The notes under the pieces were generated by a model, which saw only the letters and a program-made list of their open reading frames with translations, made no database searches and was not told the origin of the DNA. From NCBI GenBank assembly GCA_963969495.1, contig OZ018321.1:195210126-195274125 (forward strand): a stretch of DNA of 64,000 nucleotides, written 5' to 3'. Origin of the DNA: Ceratothoa steindachneri (taxonomy: Eukaryota > Arthropoda > Malacostraca > Isopoda > Cymothoidae). Numbering within the stretch: position 1 is the stretch's first letter; each line of letters opens with the position of its first letter. A program made the translations under genes and the position numbers. Of this stretch, positions 43,096 through 54,597 are shown in pieces.

Positions 43096-43157
<62 letters not shown>
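43009..43157. repeat. (TA)n array with central TTATAT hexamers
   Basis: TA on both sides of about five TTATAT/TATATT units (43071-43100). Lies between two inverted SINEs. Confidence 0.97.
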
Positions 43158-43161
<4 letters not shown>

Positions 43162-43420
43162 TGCCCAAAGAAATGAAAACTGGTAACACAACCCGGAAAA
43201 ACGCTAAGAAAATTATTATTAAGTGTACCATTAAAGCTTAAGAAGGAAAATGGAGATATAGTAACAAAAAAATAGGGGCAAACTATTTTAACCGTTATGG
43301 GAAATGAATAAAGGAGTTGGATTCGAACCTGTGTCATTAAGCGCTCGTCGCTAAAATGACCACGACGCTGAACCCCTAATAACAGTTTTTGGGGCAGTTG
43401 TTGCAGCCTATCGACCAAAC
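43158..43420 (-). mobile_element. tRNA-like SINE, inverted
   Basis: On the minus strand, GGGTTCAGCGTCGTGGTCAT (43377-43358) resembles a tRNA 5' half with A box and CAGGTTCGAATCC (43331-43319) is a B box. A body of about 150 bp runs toward (TA)n and ends with GGGTTGTGTTACCAGTTTTC. The opposite SINE has a related end (ACAACCCGCAGAACTTTC), so the pair may share a 3' end. Confidence 0.55.
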
Positions 43421-43750
43421 CTGGAAAGAACTAGATGTCCGGGTTAAGCAAAATCAAGCCAATGTACGTAATCACAGTGAACAATGTGCGTTTTTTCTAC
43501 ATATGTACAATCTTAACCATAGCATTAACTGGAATAGTGCCAAACCAGCAATAAATGCAGTAATTATATTTCGAGAAATATATTAGAATGTATCTCCATT
43601 AATTATGGTTCAGAGGTGGGTAGTCTAATCCCCCCTTCCACTATTTAAGGCAATGTATATCCAGCTTCCTGCTCATTCCTTGAAAAGATCTTTAAGAATA
43701 AACGCGAAAGCGCCCGGAATCGTTTTTCCCTTTTCCTTTGTGGGTCTATC

Positions 43751-43753
<3 letters not shown>

Positions 43754-43839
<86 letters not shown>

Positions 43840-43840
43840 A
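43754..43840. repeat. (TA)n-(TG)n compound microsatellite
   Basis: About 72 bp TA followed by seven TG. Confidence 0.98.
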
Positions 43841-44930
43841 GTTGCCCAAATTAAATGATGCTGACTGGAGAATTTTTAGACATTTCGCTAACAAATTGCC
43901 CATTCCAATAGATTCCAAAACGTTGGCTCAAGTTAGAAGACATAAAAATTTAATAACCCCTAATATTCAATTTGGTCTAATTCCATTACAAATTTAACTA
44001 CGTCGCACAAACATCTGTGAAATGAGCAATTTTCCTTAATGGATTGTGTCACGATAGGAAACAAATTCCTTGAAAACAGAAAATGTGTGGGTGTCTTTCA
44101 ACTTCGTCGATAAGTCTTGGGATTTACACACCAAAATACAGTTAGATTTCCAGCGAGAGCGGACAAAAACATCCACACAGAGAGATAATCGCCGATTTGT
44201 CAGCCGATTCAGAAGCATGCCTACAGGTAGCTGCATTTGCATATATCATCATACACATTAATCACAAGACCACTCTATCATTCCTCATCCGTTCTCACCG
44301 GCAACACATCCCTCTTCCGTGTCAGGAATCCGCAGATTGTGTTTATGTTTCCAGATTCCCCTAATATGGATCTGATCGCTGGTTGGCGGCAAAGCAAAGT
44401 AATACTCCTCTGATTGCTCCTCCTTCCCCCAACAATAACCTGTCATTGGTGACCATCAATACCATCGAATGTCATTCTGATCTTATTCAAAATTTCATCA
44501 ACCGGTCGCGTGATCAAATCGATAATTACAAGTGTCGATGGCGCAAGTGAGCTGTATAAAAGCAACAGAAAATTCCCCACAAACTGTAAAAGACAGACTG
44601 ACTAGGCAAGCAATCCTTTACTAGCTAGACACACGGGGAATAAAACGCCATGGGAACACTGGGGAGGAATAATTAATCAGAGGTGTGACAGAGAAACCAT
44701 TGGCTTTGAGATGACGAAGAAGAGAATCAGAAAGACTAAAAAGTATTTAAGTTCTTATTATTTTGCATAACATTATTTGCTTCTAAATCAAGAAAATCAA
44801 AGTGACAATTTAAAGGTAAACGAAATTTTCAAAAATCAAAATAATGACCAATAGTCTAGCAACAGAAATGGATACATCAATACTTAAGAAGGCAAAATTC
44901 TCCTGATGGAACCTTGGAAAAGGTAAGGAG
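43840..44930. other. Spacer, no recognised gene
   Basis: Contains a possible weak relative of the 41-kb tRNA-like fragment near 44155-44195; nothing else recognised. Confidence 0.45.
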
Positions 44931-44935
44931 TATAA

Positions 44936-46080
44936 GAACAAAACGAAATGAGTAGAAGAACAAAAGTAAATAAGTAGAAGAACAAAACGAAATGAGTAGA
45001 AGAACAAGAGTAAATAAGTAGAAGAACAAAACGAAATGAGTAGAAGAACAAAGGTAAATCAGTAGAAGAACAAAACGAAATGAGTAGAAGAACAAAATTA
45101 AATAAGTATAAGAACAAAATAAAATGAGTAGAGAAAACAGGAATGAGAAGAATAAGAACAAGAAACGAGAAGAAAACAAAAGAAAGTGAGCAGAAGAACA
45201 TAAACAAATGAGTAAAAAATAAAAGGAAATAAGAAAAAAAATGAATTAAATAGAGGAACGGATGGAAATGAGTAGAAGAACAGAAGAAAATAAGTAGAAG
45301 AACAAAAGAGAATAAGTAGAGAAAGAATGAGAACAAGAAACGAATCAAAAACAAAAGAAAATGAGCAGAAGAAAAAAAAGAAATGAGTAGAAGAAAAACA
45401 GGAAACGGGTAAAAACTTAAGAAAATGAGAAAAAAAATGAGTAGGAAACAAAAAGAAATGCGTAGATGAACAAAATGAAATGAGTAGATGAACAAAATTA
45501 AATTAGTATACGAACAAAATGAAATGATTAGAAGGGCAAAGGATAATGATAAGAACAAATTAAATGAGTAGAACAACATGAAATCATTAGGGCTACAACA
45601 GGAAACGAGTATAAGAAGAACAGAAAACGGGTAGAAAAGAGTACAAGAAAAATAGTAGATGAACAAATGGACATGAGTAGAACAAAATGAAATCAGTAGA
45701 AAAACAAAAGGAAATGGGTAAAATAACAAAATAAATTAGTAGAAGAACAAAAGAAAATGAGTAGATGAACAAAGTGAAATTTATAGACAAAAGAAGGACA
45801 CGAGTAAAAGAAGAAAAAGGAAATGATTGGAAGAACAAGAAGAATTGAACAGCAACAACGTTAATCAGTAGACGATAAAATAGAGATTAGTAGAAGAACT
45901 AAAGGAGATGAGTAGAAGAGTAAAATGAAATGAGTAGAACAACAGCAGGAAACGAGTAAAAGAAAAAGAAATGATTTGAAGAACGAAATAAATTAGTAGT
46001 TGAAAAAAAGGACATGAGTAGAACAATAAAAGAAAATGTGTATAACTAAAGGAAATGAGTAGACGAACAAAAGAAAAATG
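44936..46080. repeat. Degenerate 22-bp minisatellite, ~50 units
   Basis: Unit AGTAGAAGAACAAAACGAAATG; clean 22-bp period at 44950-45120, then increasingly irregular. The minus-strand frames it creates (FVLLLISFCSST periods) are shadows. Confidence 0.93.
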
Positions 46081-46159
46081 TAATGAAAGTGTTGCTAAAT
46101 ATCAAGTATAGGTAAAACAAGTGGCAAGAATATGAAGCTAAGATTTCAAAATCATCGGC

Positions 46160-47195
46160 ATGCTTTAAGGTCAACAAGCAGAGGCTAGATATAAAATGAC
46201 GTTTCCTATGCGAAGGGAAGACAGCAGAGATGTGCCCACCTCTCGCCCTTGCTTGAAGTTGGCGCTGGTCTGCCTGGCACTGCGTTTGTCTTCACGGCCG
46301 AGATGGCTGCAATACAACTCTGGGTAAGGGTGATTAGGCGTCGTGCTTAGTTGGGAAACCAAGTTATGATTTACAGCGATTCATAAAGCGCCGCCGTGGT
46401 TGCTCGCGAGGCATTTGAATCTTCGCAACCTCTGGTTCGCATCTTAGTAACGCCACGTCTGCTTCGAGCCGGATTGAGGGAAACGAAAGGGCTGAAGAGG
46501 ACGCCAAAGATTCCGCGACGAATGGACGACTAGAAAAACTTTTCGCTCTTCTCCACATCGAATAAATGGCAGAAATCATGTCAGACCTTCTGGATGCCCG
46601 GCAAAAAAGATAACAGACGGCTGAGGGGAACCTGATTTTGCGTGCTATTGCACCGGGTCGGTTCTCGTGGACCTACTCCATAATGCCCTGCCGCTTCAGG
46701 TTGTCTTCGAATTGGACACACTCGCACGATGCATAGACACTCGATGCATCCTTTCCCCCACACTTTACCGCGACGACTCCGTGGTCCTCCAGATTGTCCG
46801 GTACAATCTTGTTGAGTGTCCCAGTCTGGCGAGTCTTCGCGCACGTTACTTGTCCCGGTCCCGGAACGAGCGGGATCATTACCACTTGTCTCTTGTACTC
46901 GGGATAGGCTCGAGCCCTCCTAACTACGGCATTTTTCTGGAATAGGCAGACATCCTCTACTTTATATAGTTCTTTGGTTGTTGGCTGCATGCCCAGATGT
47001 CAGAGAGATGCGGGTCCCCCTCGGGTGCCAGGGCATATCTATGTGGTTTGGGTTTATCTTGAGTTGTTGTTTTTTTATATTGTTTGTTTTTGTTCTGGTT
47101 TTAATAGTTAACCTATTTGTAGGCTGAAGGTAAGTGACTAATTTCAGCGAGTGTGCCCCTCTTAGCAGTCGCCAGTATACACAAGTCCTTAAAAA
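46160..47195 (+). pseudogene. I-group LINE, 3' fragment (RNase H to 3' UTR)
   Basis: The degraded RNase H region (46230-46510) parallels 11640-11940 of the full element (e.g. VFTAE-like then ERAEEDAKD). The C-terminal segment is at 46660-46850: PLQVVFELDTLAR..., and VRYNLVECPSLASLRARYLS aligns with the full copy's VRHILVECPSLGNLRACYLS. The 3' UTR ends in CAGTCGCCAGTATAC and GTCCTTAAAAA near 47193, like CACTCGCCAGATAG/GCTCCTAAAATAA at 12610. 5' truncated, with frameshifts. Confidence 0.75.
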
Positions 47196-47645
47196 TGGCA
47201 GTAGCTTTCAAAAAAGCTTCCAAAAAATCACCATTGAGAAAATTAAAGCAGGAATATTTGTGTCTTGATATTCAGAAATTAATAAAAGAACCAGAGTTTT
47301 AGAAACTATGGATGAAATTAAGACACAGGTGTGATTGAGTTTCAAGAAGTAATCAAATTACAAAGTTGCAGTTGAAATTAAGTTGTAAAACTTCCCAAAA
47401 ATTGGGGGCATCTTTAGTGTTAGTTAAAGGGCACTTCTTATACTTACATGTCGACCATTTTCCCCAAAACCTTGGCGTTCTGAGTGAGGAGAACTGTGAG
47501 AGATTGCATCAGAACATTAAAGATATGGAGCACTCAGAGAATGAAATGCGAGTATGATGGCCGATTACTGCTGGGCAAAAAAGGAGTGACTGCAATCAAC
47601 TACCAGATAAAGTGGAAGGAAATCAAAGATAAAGGAAGTAAAACT
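47195..47645 (+). pseudogene. Unnamed transposase-like family U1, copy 3 (C-terminal)
   Basis: In shifting frames: FKKASKKSPLRKLKQEYL (counterpart of the KFKRISMEKLRAGIFDG block in copy 2), then HFLYLHVDHFPQNLGVLSEE and CERLHQNIKDMEHSEN (counterpart of SDEHGKRFHRDIAMMESRY). The rest is missing. It starts exactly where the I-group LINE fragment ends. Confidence 0.6.
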
Positions 47646-47649
47646 AGCT

Positions 47650-48100
47650 TAAAAGCTTGGTTAATGCATAATTAAAAACTAGTGAGTATTTATATATATT
47701 ATTCATTCATATTTATTACTGTACTAAAAATTTATATATAATGAGATCGTACTTTTATCTAAAAAATGCCTAGATACTAAATGAACGGCAAGGAAAATCT
47801 TCATTTGTGTCCAGACATTTGTGCAAAATCAATACAAAAACTGAAAACACATTTTAAATCAGTATTGATAAACGCTTGAGAATCACATCTAGGTGGACAA
47901 TCACCATTCAACTCATCTCATGATGGAAACTTAGTAATCATCAGATCCAAACAACCTGACCTAACCTTCGTCACACGTCGAAAGCTTAAATTCATCAAAT
48001 ACACACCTCAACAACTGAACCAAGGAAACAGAAAAATTCTCAGAACCACTTAGTGTACCTTCTAGAGATCAATAATTAAAACCTAATACTGCTGGTTATC
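47650..48100. other. AT-rich spacer
   Basis: No gene recognised. Confidence 0.5.
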
Positions 48101-48164
48101 CTGCACAGTTAAATATAAAAATTTAGCGCACAAACTTATTTTATTAATATATACATGCCAGGCT

Positions 48165-48576
48165 ACTAAGATTAAAATTTAATATTTTTAAAAAAGCAGC
48201 CATGGTTAAATTTTTTAAAAAAATTCTGAACTTCGCCAATTATAATAATTTTATAAAGGAACTCTAAACTAAATTTCCCCCTTTAAAAATATCAGGTTGC
48301 TAAAATATAGAATTATAGAGAAAATATATAAAAATAAATATTCTGAACTTCACCATTTTTAATTCTTTGGGGTTTAAAAAATTTACAAAATTTCGATATT
48401 TATATTTATTTCTGAACTTTACAATTTTGTTTTTTGATATTATAAAAGAATTATTAGAAATAACTTTGATAAAAAACATAAGTCATAACCAAACTAAGAT
48501 GAAATTATTATTCAAATACTAAAAAAAATCCCCTTCTTAAATTATAGAGTTAGTGAGAAGTGATGATAATGATGAG
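48165..48576. repeat. Dispersed repeat R2 inserted in Tc1
   Basis: Full-length match to 21896-22290. In the 18.4-kb Tc1 copy the flanking sequences TTTTATTAAT and GATGCGC are only about 12 bp apart; here R2 lies between them, which defines its borders. Confidence 0.88.
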
Positions 48577-49361
48577 TGATGCGCGCAGTCAATATTTACA
48601 ATGATGTATTTTATTCATCGGGACTACTTCAATTCGTTTTGGCATTACTGGAGACAATTGCTAATAATTGGATCGCTTCTGTTTATCAACGGCCAGATTA
48701 ATTAACACTAACACGTTATCTATCGGTTTAGATCTGGCAAATTCCCGGACAAAGGTCCTAAAGGTTTGATAACATTTTAAGCCAAGAACTTTATTGCTTT
48801 TGCTTTGTAATAAGCCCTCATGATGAAAAATACCGCTATCATCCCGAAATTGGTCCTAAAATGTTTGTAAAAAGTGTTGATGATTCATTTTTTGGTACCA
48901 CTTTGAGTTCATGGCAAAGTTGTTAGTGCTTCGGTTCTCTTAGATTAAAAGGCAGCCCAACACAGCAAGAGTGTTGGGATGCTTCAGCGTGGGCTCGACA
49001 CAGGACTCTTAAAAGCGGTCCCATTTTCTGCTCCTAACGAGAGATCTTTTAGAAGCACTAAACAATCGGAAGGGAGCATCCTCAGATAATATCGCTTTGC
49101 CCCAGTTTTCAACAGTCTATTCTTTATAATTCCGACAAAAGTGGAGACTATCCTTAAGGCTCTTCTTGGTGAGATGAGGCTTCTTTGTAACCCTTCTCGA
49201 CTTGAGACCTTTGTCGAATAGTCTCCGCCTTGCTATGAGCCCTGAAGCGTTCACACTTGCCTCTTACCGATCGTCAGCGAGCTTAGTAACCCCATCCTTG
49301 AGCTGGGACCTTACCAGAAGGCTATCTGGCCGCTCATTTCAACCTCTTGGGTGTCCAGAAC

Positions 49362-49520
49362 CATTCTTTATGAAGTCATTAATGATCCTAAAGACAGTAC
49401 CATTCTTTACAGGAGTATAGCCATTCTTTTTAAAGTCATTAATGATCCTAAAGACAGAGCCATTCTTTACAGGAGTGTAACCATTCTTTTTAAAGTCATT
49501 AATGATCCTAAATATGGAGA
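49362..49520. repeat. 60-bp tandem duplication in Tc1 HTH region
   Basis: AAAGTCATTAATGATCCTAAA recurs at about 49372, 49432 and 49492, period 60 bp (20 codons). Confidence 0.95.
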
Positions 49521-49689
49521 TTCTTGAAAAAATATAGCATCTTACTTTATAGCATCGTATATATTTTCTGTCTAAAAAACAAAAACACTAAATCGTTATA
49601 TTAATTTCCTAGGAGAAAATTAAATTAGTAATAAAAACGTAAATATTGTAGCGAATTATTTACTGATAAAATTAAATTAGTTATACCCA

Positions 49690-50330
49690 GAGGTCTCAAA
49701 ATGGGCTCCGGTACCAACATGAATAGTCTTCTGAATGTATCGAGTAATATGTATGTTGTGATGGTTCTGCACATATCGAAAAGTCGGTCAATTGCATCTT
49801 TGAGGGGTTAGAGTGTAGCGGGTCGTTTACCACGAATGGGTTTCGGCTTAGCTGAGTGGACTCCCCCGTTCCACCCGATCAGATTTTCACAATATTAAGC
49901 CACATTTAAGCATTGTTATGCACCGGATCGAAGACCGATTCTCGTCGCCTTCACGGTGGCTGCCATTCGCAGCCACCTACGTTAAACTGTAGGTTCCCGC
50001 TGAGAAATAAAAGCATCTTAGATGAATAAAGATTGCTGATAAAACTAAAAATTGCCTTTATTTTGTACCCTAAACTGCATCCTTCAGGTAGTCAAGTAAA
50101 AATCAAGGGGAGACAAATCAGGTAAACGTGTGGAGTATACTCCTGCCCTCTTCCTCCCATCTAAAGGTAAAGTAATAAGATGCAACTCTATCTTGTTCCA
50201 TCGTCGAGTTACTCTCTGACATCACAAGGATAATAAGATGCAGCTCCATCTTGTTCCATGTAAAAGTCGCCGTTCCCAAACCGCTTCCAAAGTACAGGTA
50301 TAAATTTCTGTCCCTAACATATCGAAATAG
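49690..50330. other. Possible solo LTR or unique sequence
   Basis: Higher GC than surroundings. Has AATAAAAGC and AATAAAGATTGC near 50005-50030, and a 27-bp repeat (AATAAGATGCARCTCYATCT) at 50187 and 50233. LTR identity is a guess; no second LTR or primer-binding site found. Confidence 0.2.
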
Positions 50331-50520
50331 GCGTCACTGGTAAGTGTATTATTAATAATAATTATTAATAATAATATGCTATGAACCATACCATACTGTT
50401 AATCGCCTTGTTAACAAAACTAAAAGATAAATTTGCAACAAATACAGAGAAAAGTGAGTGACCTTGATATTTTAAGGTGAAATAGGTATGATAATTTGGT
50501 CACTTTTTGCTTAAAGTACA

Positions 50521-50526
50521 GTATAT

Positions 50527-50596
<70 letters not shown>

Positions 50597-50627
50597 AAAG
50601 AGAGAAAGAGAGAGAGGGAGAGGGAGG
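50521..50627. repeat. (TA)n followed by GA-rich tract
   Basis: TA with one AATAT break, then GAGAGAG-type sequence from 50595. Confidence 0.97.
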
Positions 50628-50807
50628 TGATGAGAAAAGACATTTTAAGATAAACCATTGCAATTATATGGCGTCAAGAGGCCAATGATCGTGAGTAATT
50701 TAACTAAACATCCAAGTTAACATATTTAACTCAGCGGTACTTCAAGTACAATATATTGGGCACTATTACCATTTTCTGGATCAGAATGTACGTCAATAGT
50801 TATCTTT

Positions 50808-50810
<3 letters not shown>

Positions 50811-50840
<30 letters not shown>
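50811..50840. repeat. (TG)n microsatellite
   Basis: About 14 TG units. Confidence 0.97.
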
Positions 50841-50842
<2 letters not shown>

Positions 50843-50879
50843 TAAGGGAGTGTATTGAAGATTATGTTGATATTTGTGA

Positions 50880-51600
50880 CATGACATAACCCAACACAAC
50901 GTAAAGTAACATAATATGATATGACATAGCTCAACATCATTATGATATATGATATAATATTTGATGCAATACGATTCGATACAAGATTATACAATAATTA
51001 TGACACACTATATTACACCATAATACACTATAATATAATAAAAAATAACCTATAATAGTATAAAATAGTATAATATAATAATTGAGTAAATCTAGGAGTC
51101 AATAATTCAAATCTAATCTGATGGAGTTCATTATTATAATCAATTGGAATGAAGGGTTCCAAGCTTATTAAGTTTGCGAAGAATTTCCTAGGAATGCCAT
51201 TATTTTGATATGTTTAATCCCATCTCTAAGAATTAAAGTACATAGTAATGATATTATAATAACTTACTCATTAAACACCAAAACACGTTTTACGAACAAT
51301 TAAAACTGAAAAAAATTCACATGAGTTCTCCATGAGTTCACACTGTGTATCTGTATGAGTTGGACCCAGAGGCGAGAGGTTGCCAAATAATGTTTTCTAT
51401 GAAGAGCATTAATAGAAATTAAAAATTGATACTAATAAATAATTTGAACGATAATGATATATATAAAATATATGAAAAAAATGGTGTTATAAAATTTCAG
51501 TGTTTTTTTTTACTGCTCATAAATTATCAATGGCAAAAGTTTATATTTGAAAACACAAATTGGCATCCAACAGTACTTCAGAAACACGCGTTACCATCCT
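50880..51600. other. AT-rich spacer with short ATAATA-type motifs
   Basis: Low-complexity AT sequence at 50920-51090; no gene. Confidence 0.6.
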
Positions 51601-51966
51601 CCCTCCTCCACCTCCCCCCGCCTTAAATCTCTCTCGCATAATTATTGACCATTCTCAGTGACCGTTGACGGGTGCCTCTGGTAGCATTGGTCCGTGGTGA
51701 CGGCCCTTTGTTCCCATGTTGGTTGCCAGACCAACAAAAAGCCTTGGGTCGAGTTTCTTGGTGTGGCGGGATATCCATTGAACGCTGCTCTGAGATCTTG
51801 GCCGTCACTAAGGGAACTAGTAGGAGTTAAGTACGGGGCATGCTTCGTTGTTGTTCACCTGGTGACAAATCGATGGCCCCTTCGGGGACCGTCTGTGCTG
51901 CTTGGTTGAGAGCCACGGCACGCCGAGGCTTGAGGACTTGGTCGGACCAACAGCAGCACATGGAGC

Positions 51967-52662
51967 GTGCCTTTTGAAAGATCCGAAACGTCTCCGATCG
52001 ATAGGCGGGAGCGACTTACGCGGGAAGAACTCACCAAACCCCCTTGTTTCTTATTGATTGGTCGTAAAGTGATTAAGTATAAAGCTCTCAGAATGACAGG
52101 AAAGAGAGGTCCAGGTGCTCTAAAATATACATGCGCAACGTGCCAGAAGGATAAGTGGTGTGTGGATTTCCCAGAGGGGTGTTTTTCGAAATGCCCCCCG
52201 GGCAGTGTCTGCACCGCTTGCATTCTGAAGGTTGAGGTGCAAGAAGCAGTGGCCTACTGTAGGGAGATACAAGATCTCTATAGGGCTTCGAAGGAGAGAG
52301 CTCGAGCACTCGAGATGAAAATAGAGACTATGGAGTCAGAGCACGCGCGCAAGCTTAGCCGTCTCGAGGATAGGGTCGCAGAATTGCTTGAAAAATTAGC
52401 GACCCAGTTAACTCCAACTGCCGGAGAGCCACTCAATCAAAATGGCAACACGGGATCGTCAGTGCCCGGAGAGACGAGTGGCCAAGTAAAGAAGAAGAAG
52501 AAAAAGAAAAACAATTGTAATCGTTCACTTCCCCCGAATAATGATTGTTCCGACGTAGCCGTTGCCGAAAGAGTAAGTCATGATGGCTTCACTCCTGTCA
52601 GAAGGGGAGCCCATAGACCGAGAGAGGTTTCGATACCGACACCAGTCCCAACATCAGAATAG
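51967..52662 (+). CDS. CR1 copy B ORF1, N-terminal: zinc motif and coiled coil
   Basis: A 231-codon frame with start at 51967; MTGKRGPGALKYTCATCQKD (52095) is the alternative start just before the zinc motif. The Cys pattern is CATC...C...CFSKC...CTAC, suggesting a PHD/zinc-ribbon-like fold (about residues 56-90). A coiled-coil-type heptad region follows (EIQDLYRASKERARALEMKI through LEDRVAELLEKLA). Then comes a Lys-rich stretch (KKKKKKK) like that in copy A and a stop at 52660. In CR1-group elements such modules bind RNA and multimerise. The esterase part continues in another frame, so a frameshift separates them. Confidence 0.75.
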   Translation: MPFERSETSPIDRRERLTREELTKPPCFLLIGRKVIKYKALRMTGKRGPGALKYTCATCQKDKWCVDFPEGCFSKCPPGSVCTACILKVEVQEAVAYCREIQDLYRASKERARALEMKIETMESEHARKLSRLEDRVAELLEKLATQLTPTAGEPLNQNGNTGSSVPGETSGQVKKKKKKKNNCNRSLPPNNDCSDVAVAERVSHDGFTPVRRGAHRPREVSIPTPVPTSE

Positions 52663-53200
52663 ATTTGCTCCCCTGGACTCAGGCCGGGAGTCTCCAATCG
52701 TTATCGGAGACTCTCAAGTGAGGGTCCTGACAAATCGGCCAAACGGGATGCGCAAGGAAATGCAGCGCTTACGTAGCCTACCAGGTAAGAAGACGTGAGA
52801 TATCATAAAAGAAGTTAAAAAGATTAGACTAGGACAGCAAGATACGCCGGTTGTGGCCCAAGCCAGTGGAAACGATCTGTTCCTACGGGGAGTCTCTGCA
52901 GGCTTTACTGAGCGCATCATCGAAGATGTCGGAAGTTTAGCAGCCTCGTTGAAAGAAATAACATCAAAACCTATTGTCGTTGGGATCATACTGAGACGCT
53001 CCGGGGGTGCCTTGGCCAACCAAAAGGCTCTGAGCATTAATTGGAGGCTAGGTGAAATCCTATCAGGAATGGGCGTATGTTTCGTCAACCCCTTCGACGA
53101 ATTCTACGGTCGGTCAGGGCTGTTTAGTGAGGATGGCACTCACCTTTCTGTCCGTGGAAGAGGTGTGCTGCGTGAGCTCATCCACCGCGGTTTATATTAG
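52650..53200 (+). pseudogene. CR1 copy B ORF1, SGNH-esterase-like domain
   Basis: NRFAPLDSGRESPIVIGDSQ starts the domain; GDSQ is the nucleophile block (Ser near 52715). After a frameshift and stop near 52798, the second half reads AQASGNDLFLRGVSAGFTER (GND block with the Asn), KPIVVGIILRRSG, then SEDGTHLSVRGRGVLRELIH (D-x-x-H block) to stop at 53198. Blocks I, III and V of an SGNH hydrolase are thus all visible, better kept than in copy A. Role in retrotransposition is not settled; lipid or ester substrates are speculative. Confidence 0.8.
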
Positions 53201-53209
53201 GTAAAGAAA

Positions 53210-53440
53210 TCCGATGTAGGGGGAAGGATGACTGAGACCCCAGTGGGAGAATCCCACGAAGTAGCACCCTCGGCAGCCGAGGTCGAGCACCCAGCACCCA
53301 ATCCTTCCGTTGATACAGAGGAGAGGGCGGAAGTGGATGATGGTCAGCCTCCGAATCCAGCTTCGGAGGGAAGGACGCACGACGAACCGTCGGGAAACGG
53401 AGAAGTGGAGGGGGCAGTAGGGCTAGCGGACGCCCCCTAA
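53210..53440 (+). other. Inter-ORF region with acidic open frame
   Basis: An open frame of about 70 codons (MTETPVGESHEVAPS...) between the esterase and endonuclease; low-complexity Glu/Pro-rich. Probably the N-terminal extension of ORF2. Confidence 0.5.
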
Positions 53441-54597
53441 GAGTTCTTCTATTAAATTTCCGCTCAATAAGGAACAAGTTCTGCGAGCTTAGAGCACTGA
53501 TGTCATCAGAGATGCTTGACATGGTGGCCGTCACGGAGTCTTGGATTCGTGCAGACACCAGGGATTTCATAGGTGAGTTTGGAGTACCTGGTTACGCGAC
53601 CTACCATAAAGATCGCGCTGACCGGGAAGGTGGTGGAGTTCTGGTGTATGTACGGGTCCATCTATCTCCCAACGAATGCAGAACTGTCCAAGAACATGAG
53701 GTAGAAGGAGTCGAAATCAAGGTCGACAATACAATGTACAGGTTCATAGTGGCCTATCGACCTCCTCATCGGACGGTAGAGGTTAATATAGACCTGTCCT
53801 AAAAAGTGTCCAGTCTCTTAGAGGGCCCTCCCTCGCTGCTGGTAGGGGACTTAAATTGCCGAGTCGACTGAAGTGACCGAACGGGCGACGGAGAGGCATC
53901 TCGGCTTGTAGACTTTGCTGACAGCAACTTTCTGACTCAGTGGGTTGGAGAGCCTACCCGAGGGGGTAACGTTCTAGATCTAGTATTTACCACTGAAGAT
54001 GACCTCGTCTCTGACCTGTCAGTGGATGAATGCCTAGGTGGTAGTGACCATAACATGGTAAGGTTTGGAGTACGTGCTCCCTGTACGCAAGGTACTAATG
54101 AACGAGCAGGTAAATTGGATCTCAGACGTGCAGACTTCAATGGGCTTCGGGAGGCACTTGGCCAGATGCAACCAACTAAAGAAGGCGGGACGAATTCCAA
54201 ATGGAACGACTTCAAAAATCGTTTTATGGATCGTCAGGCCGAGTGCGTTCCTACGAAGGCTGTCAGACTAGCGAGCATTGAGTCTAGTTGTTTTTCTCAA
54301 GAAATCGCTAGTGCTATTATAGCTAGAAAGTCAGCGCACAGAGCATGGAAGAGGAATAGTAGTGCGATTCACCATCAAGCCTATGTGACCCATAGTAGAA
54401 CGGTTAAGGCACTAGTGCGCACGGCTAAGCGTAACGAAGAAATTCGTGTAGCCTCTCTCTCCAAAGAGAGCCCCAAGGAGTTCTTCGCGCACGTTAACAG
54501 CCGAAAACCAGTACGCCAACGCATCGGACCCCTGAGGGACGGCGACGGTGTTCTCCAGGATTCAGATGAGGAAATAGCTGGCATACTCAACGACTAG
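53440..54597 (+). pseudogene. CR1 copy B ORF2: endonuclease and linker
   Basis: LLLNFRSIRNKFCELRAL opens the EEP domain. VAVTESWIRADTRDF carries the catalytic Glu; REGGGVLVYVR and YRFIVAYRPPHRT follow. A TAA stop at 53800 is read through to LLVGDLNCRVD (GDLN block) and then a TGA in place of Trp in VDWSDR. FLTQWVGEPTRGGNVLDLVF and GGSDHNMVRFGV give the SDH block. The linker RTAKRNEEIRVASLSKESPK and FFAHVNSRKPVR leads to the stop TAG at 54595 (family Tyr in NDYFSS). All catalytic blocks are present, so it is broken only by point changes. Confidence 0.88.

Larger units (their letters stand above)
48110..49560 (-). pseudogene. Tc1-like transposase, fuller copy with nested insertion
   Basis: On the minus strand the N-terminal HTH reads FRIINDFKKNGYTPVKNG (partly duplicated, 49520-49360), then IKNGSGHPR and a basic GYKEASSHQEEP stretch. 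The catalytic half is badly frameshifted but aligns with the 18.3-18.9 kb copy: compare AGTCAATATTTACAATGATG here at 48588 with AGTCAATATTTACAATAATG at 18471, and GGATCGCTTCTGTTTATCAAC with GGATTCTGTTTATTAAC. At 48157-48576 the element is interrupted by repeat R2; Tc1 sequence (AAATTTAGCGCACAAAC) continues to the left. Confidence 0.7.

Noticed and set aside
44877..45838. Long hydrophobic minus-strand ORF (281 codons) suggesting a membrane protein
   Set aside because: It is the reverse frame of the 22-bp AGTAGAAGAACAAAA minisatellite; composition and periodicity come from the repeat.
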